Assembly: GCF_963678635.1 (NCBI RefSeq)
Contig: NC_087062.1
Location: 83,910,012 to 83,974,011 of the forward strand
Reading direction: 5' to 3'
DNA: 64,000 nucleotides
Origin: Symsagittifera roscoffensis
Taxonomy: Eukaryota; Xenacoelomorpha; Acoela; Convolutidae
The translations under genes were made by a program, and so were the position numbers. This document shows positions 42,702 to 54,719 of the stretch, one piece after another. Numbering within the stretch: position 1 is the first letter of the stretch; each line of letters opens with the position of its first letter. The notes below the pieces were generated by a model. It searched no databases and was not told the DNA's origin. It saw only the letters and a list, made by a program, of their open reading frames with translations.

Positions 42702-43667
42702 GCTAGCAATACTATTTACGTCGGACAAAACGCTTGCTAGGAATAAAGGGTCCTTTCTACTTTCTATCTTAAAAAGTAAATCTGAAATTCGCTGAGAAAT
42801 ATTTTATTTAAAAAAAGAAGTTAGTATGAATTTACAGCAAGTTGCCTTTTGACTCAATATTTATTTTTTACGGAGATATTATTCTCTGAGATTGAATATT
42901 ATTTTTGAGAAGGGTTGGGGTGGTTGAGGAGAGTGGTGGTGGTGGTAGAAGAGAAGTTGTTGGAATGAATTCCCGTAGTTTTGAGCTTCTATTTATACTC
43001 AGATGGGGAAATCACGCCACTTTTCGTATCAAATGAGAAGTTTCTTTTAACTTCGTATTCTTTATTCGTACATTCGTATTTTACGAGAAGAAGGTTTCGT
43101 ATGCTCGTACTTTACGAGAGGAATCGTTATTATTCGTATTGAATGAGAATAGTCGTTTCAATTCTCAATGCTTAAAACGTTATACGAATTATTCCAATAG
43201 CATTTCCCTTCCTTTTGCAAGGGAATAAAAACATATTTCTTTGGTGGTGGCGGCGGCGTCACATTTTGTGAACGCAATAAAATAATTCATGTTTCTGTTT
43301 CTATTTGAAATCAGAACAGCAACCCTTGGCAGGTTTCGTTTGAAATCTTTAGGATGCCCTCTCAAACCTGCATTAATCATAAATTACTGAACTTAATTTC
43401 GTACATAAGTTTGTTTTGCAAACAATTTAATATAATTATTATTTTCGAGAAACTATTAATTTTTTTTTCTGCATACTGAATTACGTACGACTGGCGGGTT
43501 TCGTAATGATATGAGGTTCTGCCTTGAACGACTTGTCGTGGTGATGAAAAACCACGCAAAATACACTTTCTTTGCTTGGAACGATAATCAAAGAATTTGA
43601 ATAAATGTAAGACAATTGCTTCAAATCAAAATGTGATTCAAATATTCCATCATGCTTAACTTGGACA
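42702..43667 (-). repeat. 5' LTR
   Basis: Counterpart of 36518-37488. Visible differences include CCCGTAG versus CCCTTAG, a lost GTGAGATTG, and a few substitutions. Transcription from it would run toward the envelope gene and against gelsolin. Confidence 0.9.
42989..42998 (-). promoter_or_regulatory. TATA box of the 5' LTR (GTATAAATAG)
   Basis: A consensus TATA element on the minus strand in both LTRs (also 36811-36820), about 125 bp upstream of the AATAAA hexamer. Expected start of the element's genomic RNA is some 25-30 bp downstream. Confidence 0.6.
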
Positions 43668-43689
43668 TACGTTTCAAACAGTAGCGTGC

Positions 43690-43960
43690 CTGGGGGAAGG
43701 GGCGACCGCTCCCTTCCCCCCCCCCCTCAGTTTCGGTTACCAAATTTTTCCAAAGGTCCCCCCCCCCCTGGTATAACTTTACGCCATCCATTTTTGGCTG
43801 AACAACCTCAAAATTTTTCTAAAGGTGCCTTAGGCGCCAATATGACTTAGTTTGAGGGAGAGCGCGCGCCAAAAAAACGCAATTTTTTGGTCAAAATTTT
43901 CCAAAAAAAGTGCCTAAAACCGCCTTTTTTAGCCTGTTTTTAAAAAATGTCGGTCGCAAA
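43690..43960 (-). repeat. Diverged MITE remnant beside the 5' LTR
   Basis: On the minus strand it shares the AAATTGCG...TTGGCGCGCGCTC and GGCGCC.AAGGC.CCTTTAGAAAAATTTT blocks of the CAGGGGCGG family. The outer end here reads GTAGCGTGCCTGGGGG, and long C runs follow. Confidence 0.55.
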
Positions 43961-44837
43961 AATGAAAGGAAGTTTTTCCAGCTTCAATTTATGCAACATT
44001 TCGGGAGTCAAGTCAAGAAGCGATGCTTGATTTTGAACTAGTAATGGCAATCTCCTAGACTGAGTTTTTTAAGATGAAGTTTTTGCTCAAACCATTGAAA
44101 ATGGGAAGAAAAAATTGTATTCGGGTATGTTTTATTTTTTTTTCACGCAAAATCAGGTTCTACAGATATTAATCGGAATAGTACGAGTAATATATTATAG
44201 AAGAGCTTTTTCAGTCCTGATTCGATTGACATTTAAAAAACCCTAATTTTGAACTCGTAAATTTGAATTGTTTATTTTTGAACCAGTAAAGTGATCTTGT
44301 AGCTTGGAAACTGGTCACTTAGACTGAAAAGCTTGTTATCACAAAAAGCTTCCTTTGGCGTTTCTTAAAAATAATTGCATGTAGTTCTTAAACAGGGGCA
44401 CAACAGCGGTTCGCCGTGATGAGCTGTACAGCTCTTGTGTTGGTCCTTTCCCCCGTGGATAAATGATCTTAATTAATAATTAATAATTCTTTGGCAATAA
44501 AAGTTTTCTTTGGAAATATTTTGAACGTTTTTTTCTTAAATGTTTCATCATTTTTGTTATTCATTTTTTTACTACAACGGTTGACAATTTTGTCTCATAT
44601 ACTAACTTTTTTAAACCTGTTTGTTTAGTTCTCTCATTACACCACGTATAAGAAACGACACTAATTTGAAGAAAAAACAGAAAACTCATTTTTGTAGTTT
44701 TTTTTTATCAATGCGTTCGGATCATTCTGTGCTACTTGCACAGCAACCGACTAGTCGTGTTTATTAAATTGATTTTGTTGTTTGGGCCTATATTATAAAC
44801 AATTTATTGTATATTACATAATCTGAAATTTTTACAG

Positions 44838-45166
44838 GTTGAGCACTGGCCCAGAGGTGATTACGGACAGTTTTTCTCGGGCGACTCCTACATCGTTATG
44901 AACACTTACAAGAACCCAGGAGAGGAAGACTTCGAGTTTGACCTGCACTTCTGGATCGGAGAAGACAGTTCGCAAGACGAATACGGAACAGCTGCTTACA
45001 AGACGGTGGAGCTGGACACCCTTCTGGACGACAAGCCAGTGCAACATCGCGAAGTGATGAACAATGAGTCGGAACTGTTCAAGGGATACTTTCCTTCTTT
45101 GACATATTTGAGCGGAGGAGTAAAGAGTGGATTCAAACACGTCGAGAAGAAAGTTGTCGAGCCAAG
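44838..45166 (+). CDS. Gelsolin-like protein, exon 2 of 3
   Basis: Residues 58-167. It completes repeat 1 (GDSYIVMNTYK, DLHFWIGEDSSQDEYGTAAYKTVELD, the family's most conserved block, whose acidic residues help to bind calcium) and the linker with PSLTYLSGGVKSGF. The exon ends GAGCCAAG|GTTAAA, phase 2, inside an Arg codon that exon 3 completes. Confidence 0.95.
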
Positions 45167-45542
45167 GTTAAAGTTTTCTTAAACCCTAACTTAAGCACTT
45201 TATTTTTTGCGCATCAAAAAGACGTACATAGATGTCGGACTACCTTAAGTGCATTTTTCTTCAGTATAAAAAATGTTTTTTTTTGCGTCTAGTCTTTGTT
45301 CTAGTCAATCAACCTCGATTGATCCATTGTTTTATCTACAATGTTCTGCTAAGGAGCGTTTCAAGCTCTAGTTAAAAAACAGAAAAAGTCCTAATTTAGG
45401 TATTTTTTTTCATTAAACAGGGATTTTTACAATCCACGGTCACTCTAGTCGCTGTTAGTTGAAAGACAACTGACAAAACTGATTGCAGCTTCACAGGTTG
45501 AAAGTTTAAATGAGTTTATTTATTTTTTTTTTTTTTATTTAG
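45167..45542 (+). other. Intron 2 of the gelsolin-like gene
   Basis: 376 bp, GT...AG, with a long T tract before the acceptor (TTTTTTATTTAG|ACTG). No repeats noted. Confidence 0.85.
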
Positions 45543-46155
45543 ACTGTTTCACTTCCGAAGCATGGACCGCAAACAAGGCTCCAGAAAAAAGGAAGTGACC
45601 ATGCGACAAATTGGATTGAACAGCAAAAACCTAGACAGTGGCGATGTGTTCATTCTGGACACAGACCAGACCATTTTCCAGTGGAACGGAAGCGGATCTG
45701 ATCAGAACGAACGATTCGAGGCCAGCAAATATGTCCGAGAATTGTGTGAGCAGCGCAACGGGAAGCCGAAAAAAGTCGTGCTTGATGATCCTGACGTCGA
45801 CGAAGACTTCATGGCGTTCTTCAGCGACGAGGCCGTAATTGACGAACGATACGAGCCCGAAGATGTCGCGACTCATGTCGTCAAACGATTGAGTGATGCT
45901 AGCGGAGAATTGAAAATTGACGATGTTGCAGTTGCCGACGGCAAGGTCACTCCGAGTCTTCTGGACAGTAACGATGTCTTTATTGTGGACAAGCGTGGTG
46001 GTCCCTGTTATGTCTGGTTCGGCAAAGGAGCGTCTGCAGCTGAAGCCAGAAACTGGAGTATGTACGCTCATAACTACTTGGTTGATGCACCCAATAAAAC
46101 AAAGCATGTTCAAACAGTTAAGGAAGGCAAGGAGCCCGCTGGATTCTTCGATTGA
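45543..46155 (+). CDS. Gelsolin-like protein, exon 3 of 3
   Basis: Residues 167-370, stop TGA. Contains repeat 2 (LDSGDVFILDTDQTIFQWNGSGS, then the ASKYVRELCEQRNG helix) and repeat 3 (LDSNDVFIVDKRGGPCYVWFGKGAS, then EARNWSMYAHNYL). Each has the DVFI.D....Y.W.G signature. The protein stops after repeat 3, as in other short invertebrate gelsolin-like proteins. Codon use is richer in G/C than the introns. No clear AATAAA follows within 200 bp. Confidence 0.95.
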
Positions 46156-47490
46156 TCAATAAGAACTATGGGTGCTTGGATCTAAACGAACATTTGCATT
46201 CCGTGGAAAAATCTTGTCATCTTACACCCTTTTAGCTTTCGGTGTTGAAATCAATTTGAAAACTGATGTGAACTAAATCTGTAAATTAATTATTAACATG
46301 AAGTGCAAAAATATTCATTAAAAAATATGATTATATTGATACGTTTTCGATACGAGCAATGAGTCATTACGTCGCTGAGTCATTACGTCGTCGTCATAAA
46401 AAGCACCATGAGAAACTAACAGCTAAAGCTCGTAAAGCATTCAACCATTAGAGTGATTTTTCGGCTAAGATTTGATTCGGTTTTGAGTTTGATGAGTCTG
46501 TGTAAATATCGTCGTCGCTTAAGTTTCCGGTTGTTTTCAGACGGTTATTCTGAATCACTTGGATCTCGACAGCGGATTCCGCCTGCAATTGTTGGCTGTC
46601 TTTGTCTGATTTGGTTGTAGTTGAAATTGGCAAGCATTGAGAGCAAAAAGATTTCACCTAAATGAAATAAGAACTTAAGAGAACAATCTGCAATCTACAA
46701 TTAATTCTTTGAATGAAACCGCAATTATCCTATTGAGAGAAATGTCGTAATTTCTTAAGTGTGAAACTGGGTTTAAGCTCTCTAGGTTAGATATTTTGAT
46801 CAACTACAACAAAGAATAACATCATGAGCAAAGCGAACTTGATAATTTGAAATTTATAAAAAAAATTCCGTCAAAAATCGATTCCGGTTGAAAAACAATT
46901 TTCTCTAACGCTCATAGCAAAAAATTCAAAAAAATCTTTGTTTATTTGATGGAGTTTTTCGTGAATTAAAACGAAACAGTACCTCAGTGCGTTTTATTTC
47001 ATGAGTTCAACAAATATGTAGCTCCGCATTCAAATTTTACAAAACCCGACAGCTAAAATTGAAACACAACTATGAAAACTTCTGCCTCTTAAGTGTAATC
47101 AAAATGACTGCCCGTATCAAGGCGAAGCCCTGAATTTTGCGACGGCCCTTTGCAAAGATGGAAATGAGCTTTAATTTACAGTCAATAAACATAAACTGCA
47201 TTTGGTTTTAAAATTTCTTCACACAATATAGCCACAAAAGGCAAAATTTTTGTTCGGTTTGAAAACAATATGATGAATTCAAATTTTTTTAAACACAATG
47301 TTCAGATCTTTTTGTAAGCTTCACTTCAATTTGAAAAAAATGAACGCAGATTAATCTTATTATCTCCAGTCGGCAGTTTCGAACTCCATAAGTTTCATAA
47401 GAGTGATTGCGGGTGAAAAATGAAAAAACTTCAGACTTTAAGACTTCGGACTTTTTTTGTTTTGCAGACTTTAAAAAATATCCCTCATAA
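46156..47490. other. 3' flank of gelsolin and AT-rich DNA
   Basis: No gene. A short inverse piece of the CAGGGCTTCGCC repeat (GCCCGTATCAAGGCGAAGCC) is at about 47112. Confidence 0.4.
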
Positions 47491-47680
47491 CGAGGATAAA
47501 TTGTGCATTTTGTGAATTGTACGCGGATTCCGCAACAAGGACGCTCACTTTGTGCTTCTTCTGTTCTTTCATTTTTTTGATCGTTTCGACACAATTTAAA
47601 CTTTTTAAAGACTTGTCCCTGGAATCCAGGAACATACAGACACAAAAGTGTGCGCCTATCCAGTGCACAGTTAGGCCTCG
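47491..47680. mobile_element. MITE with CGAGG...CCTCG ends, second copy (190 bp)
   Basis: Aligns along its length with 18120-18313 (for example GCAACAAGGA.GCTC.CTTTGTGC-like and AACATACAGACACAAAA blocks). Right end CAGTTAGGCCTCG is followed by TA; the left end is more decayed. Confidence 0.7.
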
Positions 47681-47789
47681 TAATGCTCAAATATTGCTAT
47701 TTTCAGAGAAGAAACATAGTAGACAAAAAACTTAGCCGAAGTATGATTATTGAAATTGAAAAAATGGACAGCCGGTTACTGTGCAAGTA

Positions 47790-48240
47790 GCACAAAATGT
47801 TCCGACAATAACCCTAGAAAATATGCAATAAAATTTTTTCAAATTATTGTCGTTTTTTTTCCGGCGTGATATGGTGAAAAGAGCTGAAAATAACTGGAGA
47901 TTAGGTATATTCGACAGTCATAATAAACTAAGAAAATTGAAAAACCGTTTTCCAGAAAAGTTACGTCAAAAACCAAAAAAAAATTTTAAAAAATATCGAT
48001 AATTTTTTCAAGTTTTGCAGTATTTTGAATTTTTGATTTTTTGATTGCAAAAAAAGCTAAAATACTCATTTTTAGTTAACTTTTTTCAATAAAAATTTTG
48101 TTTCTACGTTTTAAATAAGCTATTTTTAATCTTTTGAGCAATCATATTAAGACTGTTCAGTCGCTTTATTCGCTCGAAATAAGACGAAAAATCAAAAATT
48201 TCAAACCAGTTTTTCTCAACACTAGGAATTTCTTTTGAAT
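47790..48240. repeat. Dispersed repeat, partner at 17300-17710
   Basis: Same order of blocks as at the first locus; about three quarters similar by eye. Confidence 0.55.
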
Positions 48241-51173
48241 TTTTAAATGTGATTGGAATCACGATTGTGAGTACTTAAATGTGTTATAGCACTCACTCTG
48301 TCCGATGATCATTGTGGTACCTGATTTTGCGTGAAAAAAAAACTACAGCACACCCGAATTAAAAGTTCCTCCCCATTTTCAATGTTCGGCAATTAAGTGG
48401 TTCAAAGTTTGAAATTGTCCACAAAAAATCATAAAATTAAAGTGGTTTGGAGCTTGAATTTTTCCAAAAAAAACACAAATTAAGTTGCTTAAAGCTTGTG
48501 TGGTTTAATTAAGTGGTTTAAAGCCAAAAACCCCAAATAGAAACATTTCGTCATTTTTTTCCAATATGGGAAGAATAAAAACGGACAAAAGATTTATTTC
48601 AGCTTTATTATTCAAATTAACGCTTACGCTAAACTTCAAAATGTTATTGTGCTTTTAAAGACAATGATGTGAACGTTTTGCCTCTTTGAAGTTATCTAGA
48701 CAAAGGTTTTGGAAAAAGTCAACTTTTTTCGAAACACTCAAAAATGTTTTTTCAACTGCACATTTTTGAATATCCAACTTCTCATTCATGTATTTTTTTG
48801 ATAAGTTACTTTTAATGGTTTACAATTACTTGATTTTTCGGCTATTTTAATTTTTGTTCCAAGATCCACTTTCCCAAGAAGAATTAATTACAATTTTTCA
48901 TCAAAAAGGATGATATGTTTACCCTAGTCAACTGAATTTAATTGTGGAAGTTTTTGAGTGCTGTCTAAATTTTTTTTGCTGAAATAATTGTTGATTCCGC
49001 GTTGAAAACCATAGATGAACTGATATAAAGTCCACCTTATTCCCAAAAGTGGCCATCAATCAAGTTTTTAAAATCCGTTGTATGTTTACGAATAACGATT
49101 GCATGTGATAGATATATCAACTGGTTGATATCTTCAATTGGGTATTCAAAAAATTCCAAAGTTTGGTCAAGAAATTTAGAGGCAGTTATTCGAACCGGAT
49201 TTTATAATTTCATTTTGATTATCAAAACTTTATAAGTGATATACCAATTATTAAGATGCAGAATTTTTTATTTATCAGATTATTGAGAAAAAATAGAAGC
49301 CGTAGCTTTTCCTGTGATTTAGTGGTACAAGGAAAGTACTTTTTTTTGCAACTGCAAAATTTCTTTGATACTGCCAAATTTTTTTAGAATCAGTTTCGAC
49401 TCAATTGTAATAAATTTATTTCAATAGTTTTTTGTTTTGGTTTGGGAACAGTGAACATTTCCTATAAAACATATTAATTACTCCACATTCTCAGTTTCGA
49501 AACAATTGTTTTAAAATATTTTGAGGACATTATTGTTGAAAAAAAAACTTTTTTTCTTTTCAACTTCCAATTTGCCAGTGAACTCGTTCCGCACTTTCAA
49601 TTAGAGTTGAACTGATAGATAACAGTTTCAAAACGATGAGTTTAAACTTAATTTTTTTGACGTTCTTAGCATTTTTTATCGTTCTAAAAATCATTGGCCA
49701 GAAAAAAACGTGTTTTATGTTGAGCTCAGTCTAGCAAAATCATTCAGAATCTAATCAACTCCACGATTTGGAAATCCGACTGCACTCCGAAGAGCAAAAT
49801 TTTTTAAAAGAAAATAATAGTTCAAACGAAGGTTATTTTAATTTTTGCAGCTCTCCCAGAACAACTGAAAGGCATCCTGTTGTGCACCGCAGTAGAGTTT
49901 TTGAAAAATATATCACAAAAATTATGTTTTAGGGCTCACTTTGATTTTTCAAACAAAAAACTGCAGTGTTTGGCAAGCTCTACTTCAATAGTAGTTTAAA
50001 TTGGCTCCGAAGGCAACTAATCCCTGATTAGTTAGTAAAATGTACGCATACTCTCCCTAAGTTTGCCCTTCAAATCAGGTATTACCTTATTGTTCAAATT
50101 TCGATTTATAACCTTTTTTATGCCATCAAAAACTATGATTGTGTTCAAATGTAGGGCAGGCAAAAGGGAGCAAGTGGGAACACTATTAAAAAAGTTGGTC
50201 TGAGCTAGACCAATGTTTCCTAAATTTATCCCTTTTAACAATCCTTAGTGCTTAAAAGTAGAAACATATTCAAACGGGACTATAAATTTCAGCTCATAAT
50301 TTCAGCTCTTAATCTTGTGCTCACTCATCCTCCATAACTGGGTTGATTTTACTGCAAACTAAAACCAGACAGAACCAGTTAAACATTCTTGGAATCTTTT
50401 GGACTAGTTATAGCTCCTCAGCGGTTAGTTTTGACAGTAAAAGTACGTTTTTGAAGGGATGATAAAATTTCTCTGAAGTGAAAATTGTTTGAAAACTGAA
50501 CAAAGAGACAGTTGAAACCAATATTTAGTCAAATGGTCCCCATTACCTAGTCATATTATTCCATTAAATGATTCAAAAACTTCAATAAGGCTTTGAAAAT
50601 GTAAATTGGGCCTATTTTTTATTGATGTTTTGAGATCACTTGCATTGATTTTCGCGCAACTGTTTTTTCCATGAAAAAAACTGGGGGAAAATTGGCTAAA
50701 TAAGAACAAATTTCTTTAATTCTGTTGGACTTTTCCCTGGAAAGAGAATTAAGCAAGTTTTTTTAACCTTACGACCTAATTGTATCTACACACAAAGATG
50801 AGAGTAAAAAATATAGTCGAAGTATAAACTAAACGAAAATGCGCGGATTATGTATGCCAGTCGATGAATTTGAGGGTTTGAAGTTAACAAAATTTGACAC
50901 ATTTAACTTTTTTCCAATATCTCACTTTCCAAAGGAAATTCCGTTAGCGTTTTTCATCAAAAAAGATGATAGGCTTATTCTAATAAACGAAATTTATTTC
51001 TGTAAGTTTTTGAGCGCGATAAGATTTTTTTGCTGAAACAATTCTTGATTCCGCAATGAAAACATAGATGAATTTATATAGAGCACGCGTGACTTAATGC
51101 CAACTAAAAAAGTTGCTTAAGTCTATAATATGTCACAAATTACGATTGCATGAGATAGGAATATCAATGAGTT

Positions 51174-51596
51174 CAGGGGCGGATCTAGGATTTTCTCGAG
51201 GGGGGGGGCGGATTTTCAAAAAATTTTCGAAAATTTTGACGACCTTTTTTTTTTTTTAGGTCGACCAAATTGATTTTTCGAACTCTCCCAAAGCACGGTT
51301 TTGTCCCTATTTTGGCCAAATTTTTTGCGCCGCAGGCAAATTTTTGAAAAAACAGGTCAAAAAAGGCGTTTTTAGGCACTTTTTGAAAAATTTTGACGAA
51401 AAAAATCGCGTTTTTTTGGCGCGCGCTCCCCCTCAAAACTAGTATATATTGGCGCCAAAGGCGCCTTTAGAAAAATTTTAGGATCGGTCGGTACAAAATT
51501 GATTTCTTAAAAAGTACCAAAGGGGGGACCCTTTGGGTCGGCAGAGTGTCGAATCCCTGAGGAGAGGGCGTCCGCCCCCCCCTAAATCCGCCCCTG
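51174..51596. mobile_element. hAT-type MITE, CAGGGGCGGATCTAG family, copy 2 (423 bp)
   Basis: Ends CAGGGGCGGATCTAGG and CTAAATCCGCCCCTG, flanked by perfect AATGAGTT (51166-51173, 51597-51604). The older duplicate at 49115 (ATATCAACTGGTTGATATC) shows the same site without the element. Confidence 0.9.
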
Positions 51597-52979
51597 AATG
51601 AGTTGATATCTTCAATGGGTTTTCAAAAAGTTTTTCTTGGAAGTTGAAACACTAAATGAGAATATTGGAACAAAATAATTTTCTAATTCGATTTTAAATT
51701 AAAAATTTCATAAATTTATACTAATTGTCAAGATGCAGAACTGTTTGCATATCATGCTGTTGAGAAAAAATAAAAACTGCTGCTTTTCCGATGATTTACG
51801 TGCTTATCTATAGTAAAAATCAGTTTTGACTCAATATATTCTAAAAAAAATGTGTTGGTTCAAGAACCGTGAAAATTTAGTATGAAACATATTAATTACT
51901 CCACATTCTCAGTTCACTTTTTTTTCTCAAAAGCAAAATAAAATTTAATTTTTTCTTAATTTTCAGGAAATTGTTGTGGAAGTAAAACTTTTTTTCTCTT
52001 ACATTTTCCAGTTTGCCAGACAAAAGAACTGATTTATAGCAGTTATAGAAAGAGGTGTCTAAACTTGTTTGATGTTTTAACGATTGTTCACAAGAAAATA
52101 TTGTTTAATATAGAGCTCATTATAGCAAATTCGTTCAGAATCTAAGGAGCTCCACAGCCAGAAATTGCGACAGCTCTTTAGTTTGCAAACTTTGTTAAAA
52201 AAGTTATTGTTCAAACGAAGTAATTCTTGATTTTCCCAGCTCTCCCAGAACACTTGAAAGGCATCTTTTCTGCGCCGCAAGCAAGTTTTTGAAAAAAAAA
52301 ACATCACAAAAAGCTACTACGCTTTGATTTTTTGGAATATTTTAACAAAAAAATTGCAAGTTTTTGCAATCTCTCCTTTAATACTAACTTACATTGGCAT
52401 CAATGGCGCGTTTAAAAAATATTGGGATTGGTGAAAAATGGATGTAAACCGGTGAAAGTACCAAGGGGGACTATTTGGGGTTGGATAGTGAAAGAGATTA
52501 ATCTCTGATTTGCATGAAAAGATTTACGCACCTCATTCCTAAATTTGCCCCTGCAATCAACGCTTTTTTGAGCTTGAGTGCTGTAAAGAATTTTTTTTTT
52601 CTTGATTGAGCGCTGAATATCATAATAAAATAAAATTGGAGCGTGAAATATAAAAAACTTTTCGATCAAAAAAATAACACAAAACAAACGTGTGCCACAA
52701 AACCAAAATAAACTTAATCGTCAACGTACAGAAAGTATTCGCAATTTTTGACCATCATTTTTTTTTTCAAAATGACTCACACTAAATTAAAGGGAAGCCG
52801 TAAAGAATATTCAGGGCTGGGCGTTGCTCTGATTCCATTCTGCCGCTATTGCCTATCTGATCAAGCTTCCTTTTTATAAAATTTTTTACGCCATCAGAAA
52901 TTATGTTTGTGTTCAATTTTGGAACAAAAAAGGAGCAATAGGCAGCAGTTTTGTATTAGTTGCTTTGAATTAGCTCAAT

Positions 52980-53925
52980 TTATGTTCCAATTTTTGTAAT
53001 GAAAGTAACGGAATAATTGTGCTCCGGGTGGATTTTTTCCTTTAGACAAATTTCGATTTTTTAACTAGCCATTTTTGACGGATTTTTTTTATATCATTCA
53101 AAAAGTATTGTTGTCTTGAGCTTAAATGTGAAAAGATACTTCACCTGTGATCATTTTTTGTAAAGTTTTGGGGGTTTACAGATTGCCATTTTGGCCAATT
53201 TGGGACAATTAAAGCGCGATATATTTCGCGCTATTAACGCGTAAGCGCAGATTTAACCCGTCCTAGAAGTCGTTCCAAATTGGTTAACTTTTTGCAGCAG
53301 TAAATATTCTTGCTGTTACAATGCCATGTGGACAAAATATACAGATGCATTCCAATTCTTTGTTTTTTACATCACAATAATTTTTGTTCCGACTGTCGTA
53401 ACAAAACTAACGGAGTATTTAAGCTCCGGTTGTTTTTTTTTCTTCAGACAAAATTCGACTTTTAACTAGCCTTTTTTTACGGAACTTTTTAAAATATAAA
53501 TCCAAAGGTATTGTTGCCCTGAGCTTGAATTTTAATTTTTTTACAAGTGATTAATTTTTTTAAACTTATGGGGTTAAATGATTGCCATGTTGGCCAATAT
53601 GGGACAATTAACGTGCGATATGTTGAGATATGGTGCGATATGGTGCGTAAGCGGAGATTTAATCCGTCTTAGAAGTCGTTCCAACTTGGTTGAAGGAAGA
53701 TTATTCGCCATAATTGATTTGTTACTACGAGAAAAAATTATCATTTTGTACTTTATATGGCGCGTGGGGTTATGATTTACAAAAAATAAATCTCAAATTA
53801 AAAAAAAAACTGCATTCTGCTTTTAGTACATATAATTTTTCATTTTATTACTGCTCCATAGACCTTAAAAGGCAGTCGGAACATTCAGGGCTTCACACTG
53901 GTAAGAGCAGTTTTGTTTTTGTTTA
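52980..53925. repeat. Two adjoining copies of a ~550-bp dispersed repeat
   Basis: Each starts near a GTTCC.A.TxxCGTAA.GAAA.TAACGGA block and contains CGACTTTTAACTAGCC, ATTGTTG.C.TGAGCTT, GATTGCCAT.TTGGCCAAT and a GCGTAAGCG.AGATTTAA block. The second ends near CGGAACATTCAGGGCTTC...GAGCAGTTTTG. Other copies: 56085-56640 and 60760-61235. Confidence 0.65.
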
Positions 53926-54329
53926 AGTAACTACTCATTTATTGATCCCTTATTGGTGTTCTATAGTGTTTGAAAAATAGAACATATTGAACCGCGAAAA
54001 TGAATTTCAGCTTAGACGTTTAGTTTGTCGTAATTTTGAGAGCATTCATCCTCACTAACTAGGCTGATTTTACTGCGACCTAAAAACAGAAAGAACCAGT
54101 TAAAGATTCTTAGAATTTTTTGGATTTACTATAGCTAATCAGAGGTTAACTTGGAAAGTAGGGTACGTTTATGAAGGGATGGAATATCTCTAAAGTGAAA
54201 ACTATTTGAAAAATGAACAAAGTGACAGTTGATGCCAATGTTTAGTCTACAAATTAGCCTAAATCTACTTCCAAGTAAAAAATCATTAGAATTAGAGAAA
54301 TTTGTTCCTAGTAAACCAAACTTTCCCAG

Positions 54330-54640
54330 CAATTTTCCATGGAAAGAACACTTGAGCCAAACTCAATGCGAGTGATTTCAAAAAATCAATAAGAAAGTGA
54401 ACCCAATTTACATAAAAATCTAATATTTGAAAAATTGAAATCATTCCATAGAACAATATGACTCCGTAAAGGGTCCCCTTTTACAGAGTCATATTATTCC
54501 ATAGAATAATTTCAATTTTTAAAAATTAGGTTTTTTATAAAAAGAGTCTACTTTTTCATTGATTGTTTGAATTCACTCGCATTGAGTTTGGCTCAATTGT
54601 CCTTTCTATAAAAATTTTTGTGGAAATTAGGCTAATTAAG
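54330..54640. repeat. Large imperfect palindrome centred near 54480
   Basis: The arms mirror through ATATGACTC.GTAAA / TTTAC.GAGTCATAT at the centre and through GAGCCAAACTCAATGCGAGTG / CACTCGCATTGAGTTTGGCTC farther out. A spacer of only a few bases means it can form a long hairpin. The homologous place in the earlier duplicate (about 50540-50680) has only one arm. Confidence 0.75.
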
Positions 54641-54719
54641 AAGAAATTTCTGTTTTATTGTATTTGATATTTCCTTGGTAGTAGATTTAAGCTACTTGAC
54701 TAGTCTTACAACCTAATTT

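Larger units (their letters stand above)
36518..43667 (-). mobile_element. LTR element without pol, carrying an envelope-like gene and cargo
   Basis: Direct repeats of about 970 bp bound a 5.2-kb interior. On the minus strand the order is: 5' LTR (43667-42702), tRNA primer-binding site (42692-42673), a 32-codon ORF, an antisense two-exon gene, a central promoter region, an envelope-like glycoprotein, a proline-rich/coiled-coil protein, and 3' LTR (37488-36518). No Gag, protease, reverse transcriptase, RNase H or integrase frame is present, so movement would depend on another element's enzymes. The LTRs differ at only a few positions, so insertion was recent. No target duplication could be read: the flanks are TATTAA and TACGTT, and the left side was later duplicated. 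Confidence 0.85.
31629..44837 (+). other. Intron 1 of the gelsolin-like gene (13.2 kb)
   Basis: GT...AG intron (donor AAG|GTCAGA, acceptor TTTTTACAG|GTTGAG), phase 0. It holds a SINE head, a CAGGGGCGG MITE, a tandem duplication, the antisense LTR element and a second MITE remnant. The parts at 32150-33490 and 43960-44837 show no gene or clear repeat, apart from a conserved-looking GATGAGCTGTACAGCTCTTG block at 44418 that may be the end of a retroposon. Confidence 0.85.

Noticed and set aside
37011-43559. Frames of ~60 codons inside both LTRs
   Set aside because: They lie across the LTR promoter/U3 and recur only through LTR identity; no product expected.
45631-46113. 160-codon minus-strand frame over gelsolin exon 3
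   Set aside because: Shadow of the well-supported gelsolin reading frame.
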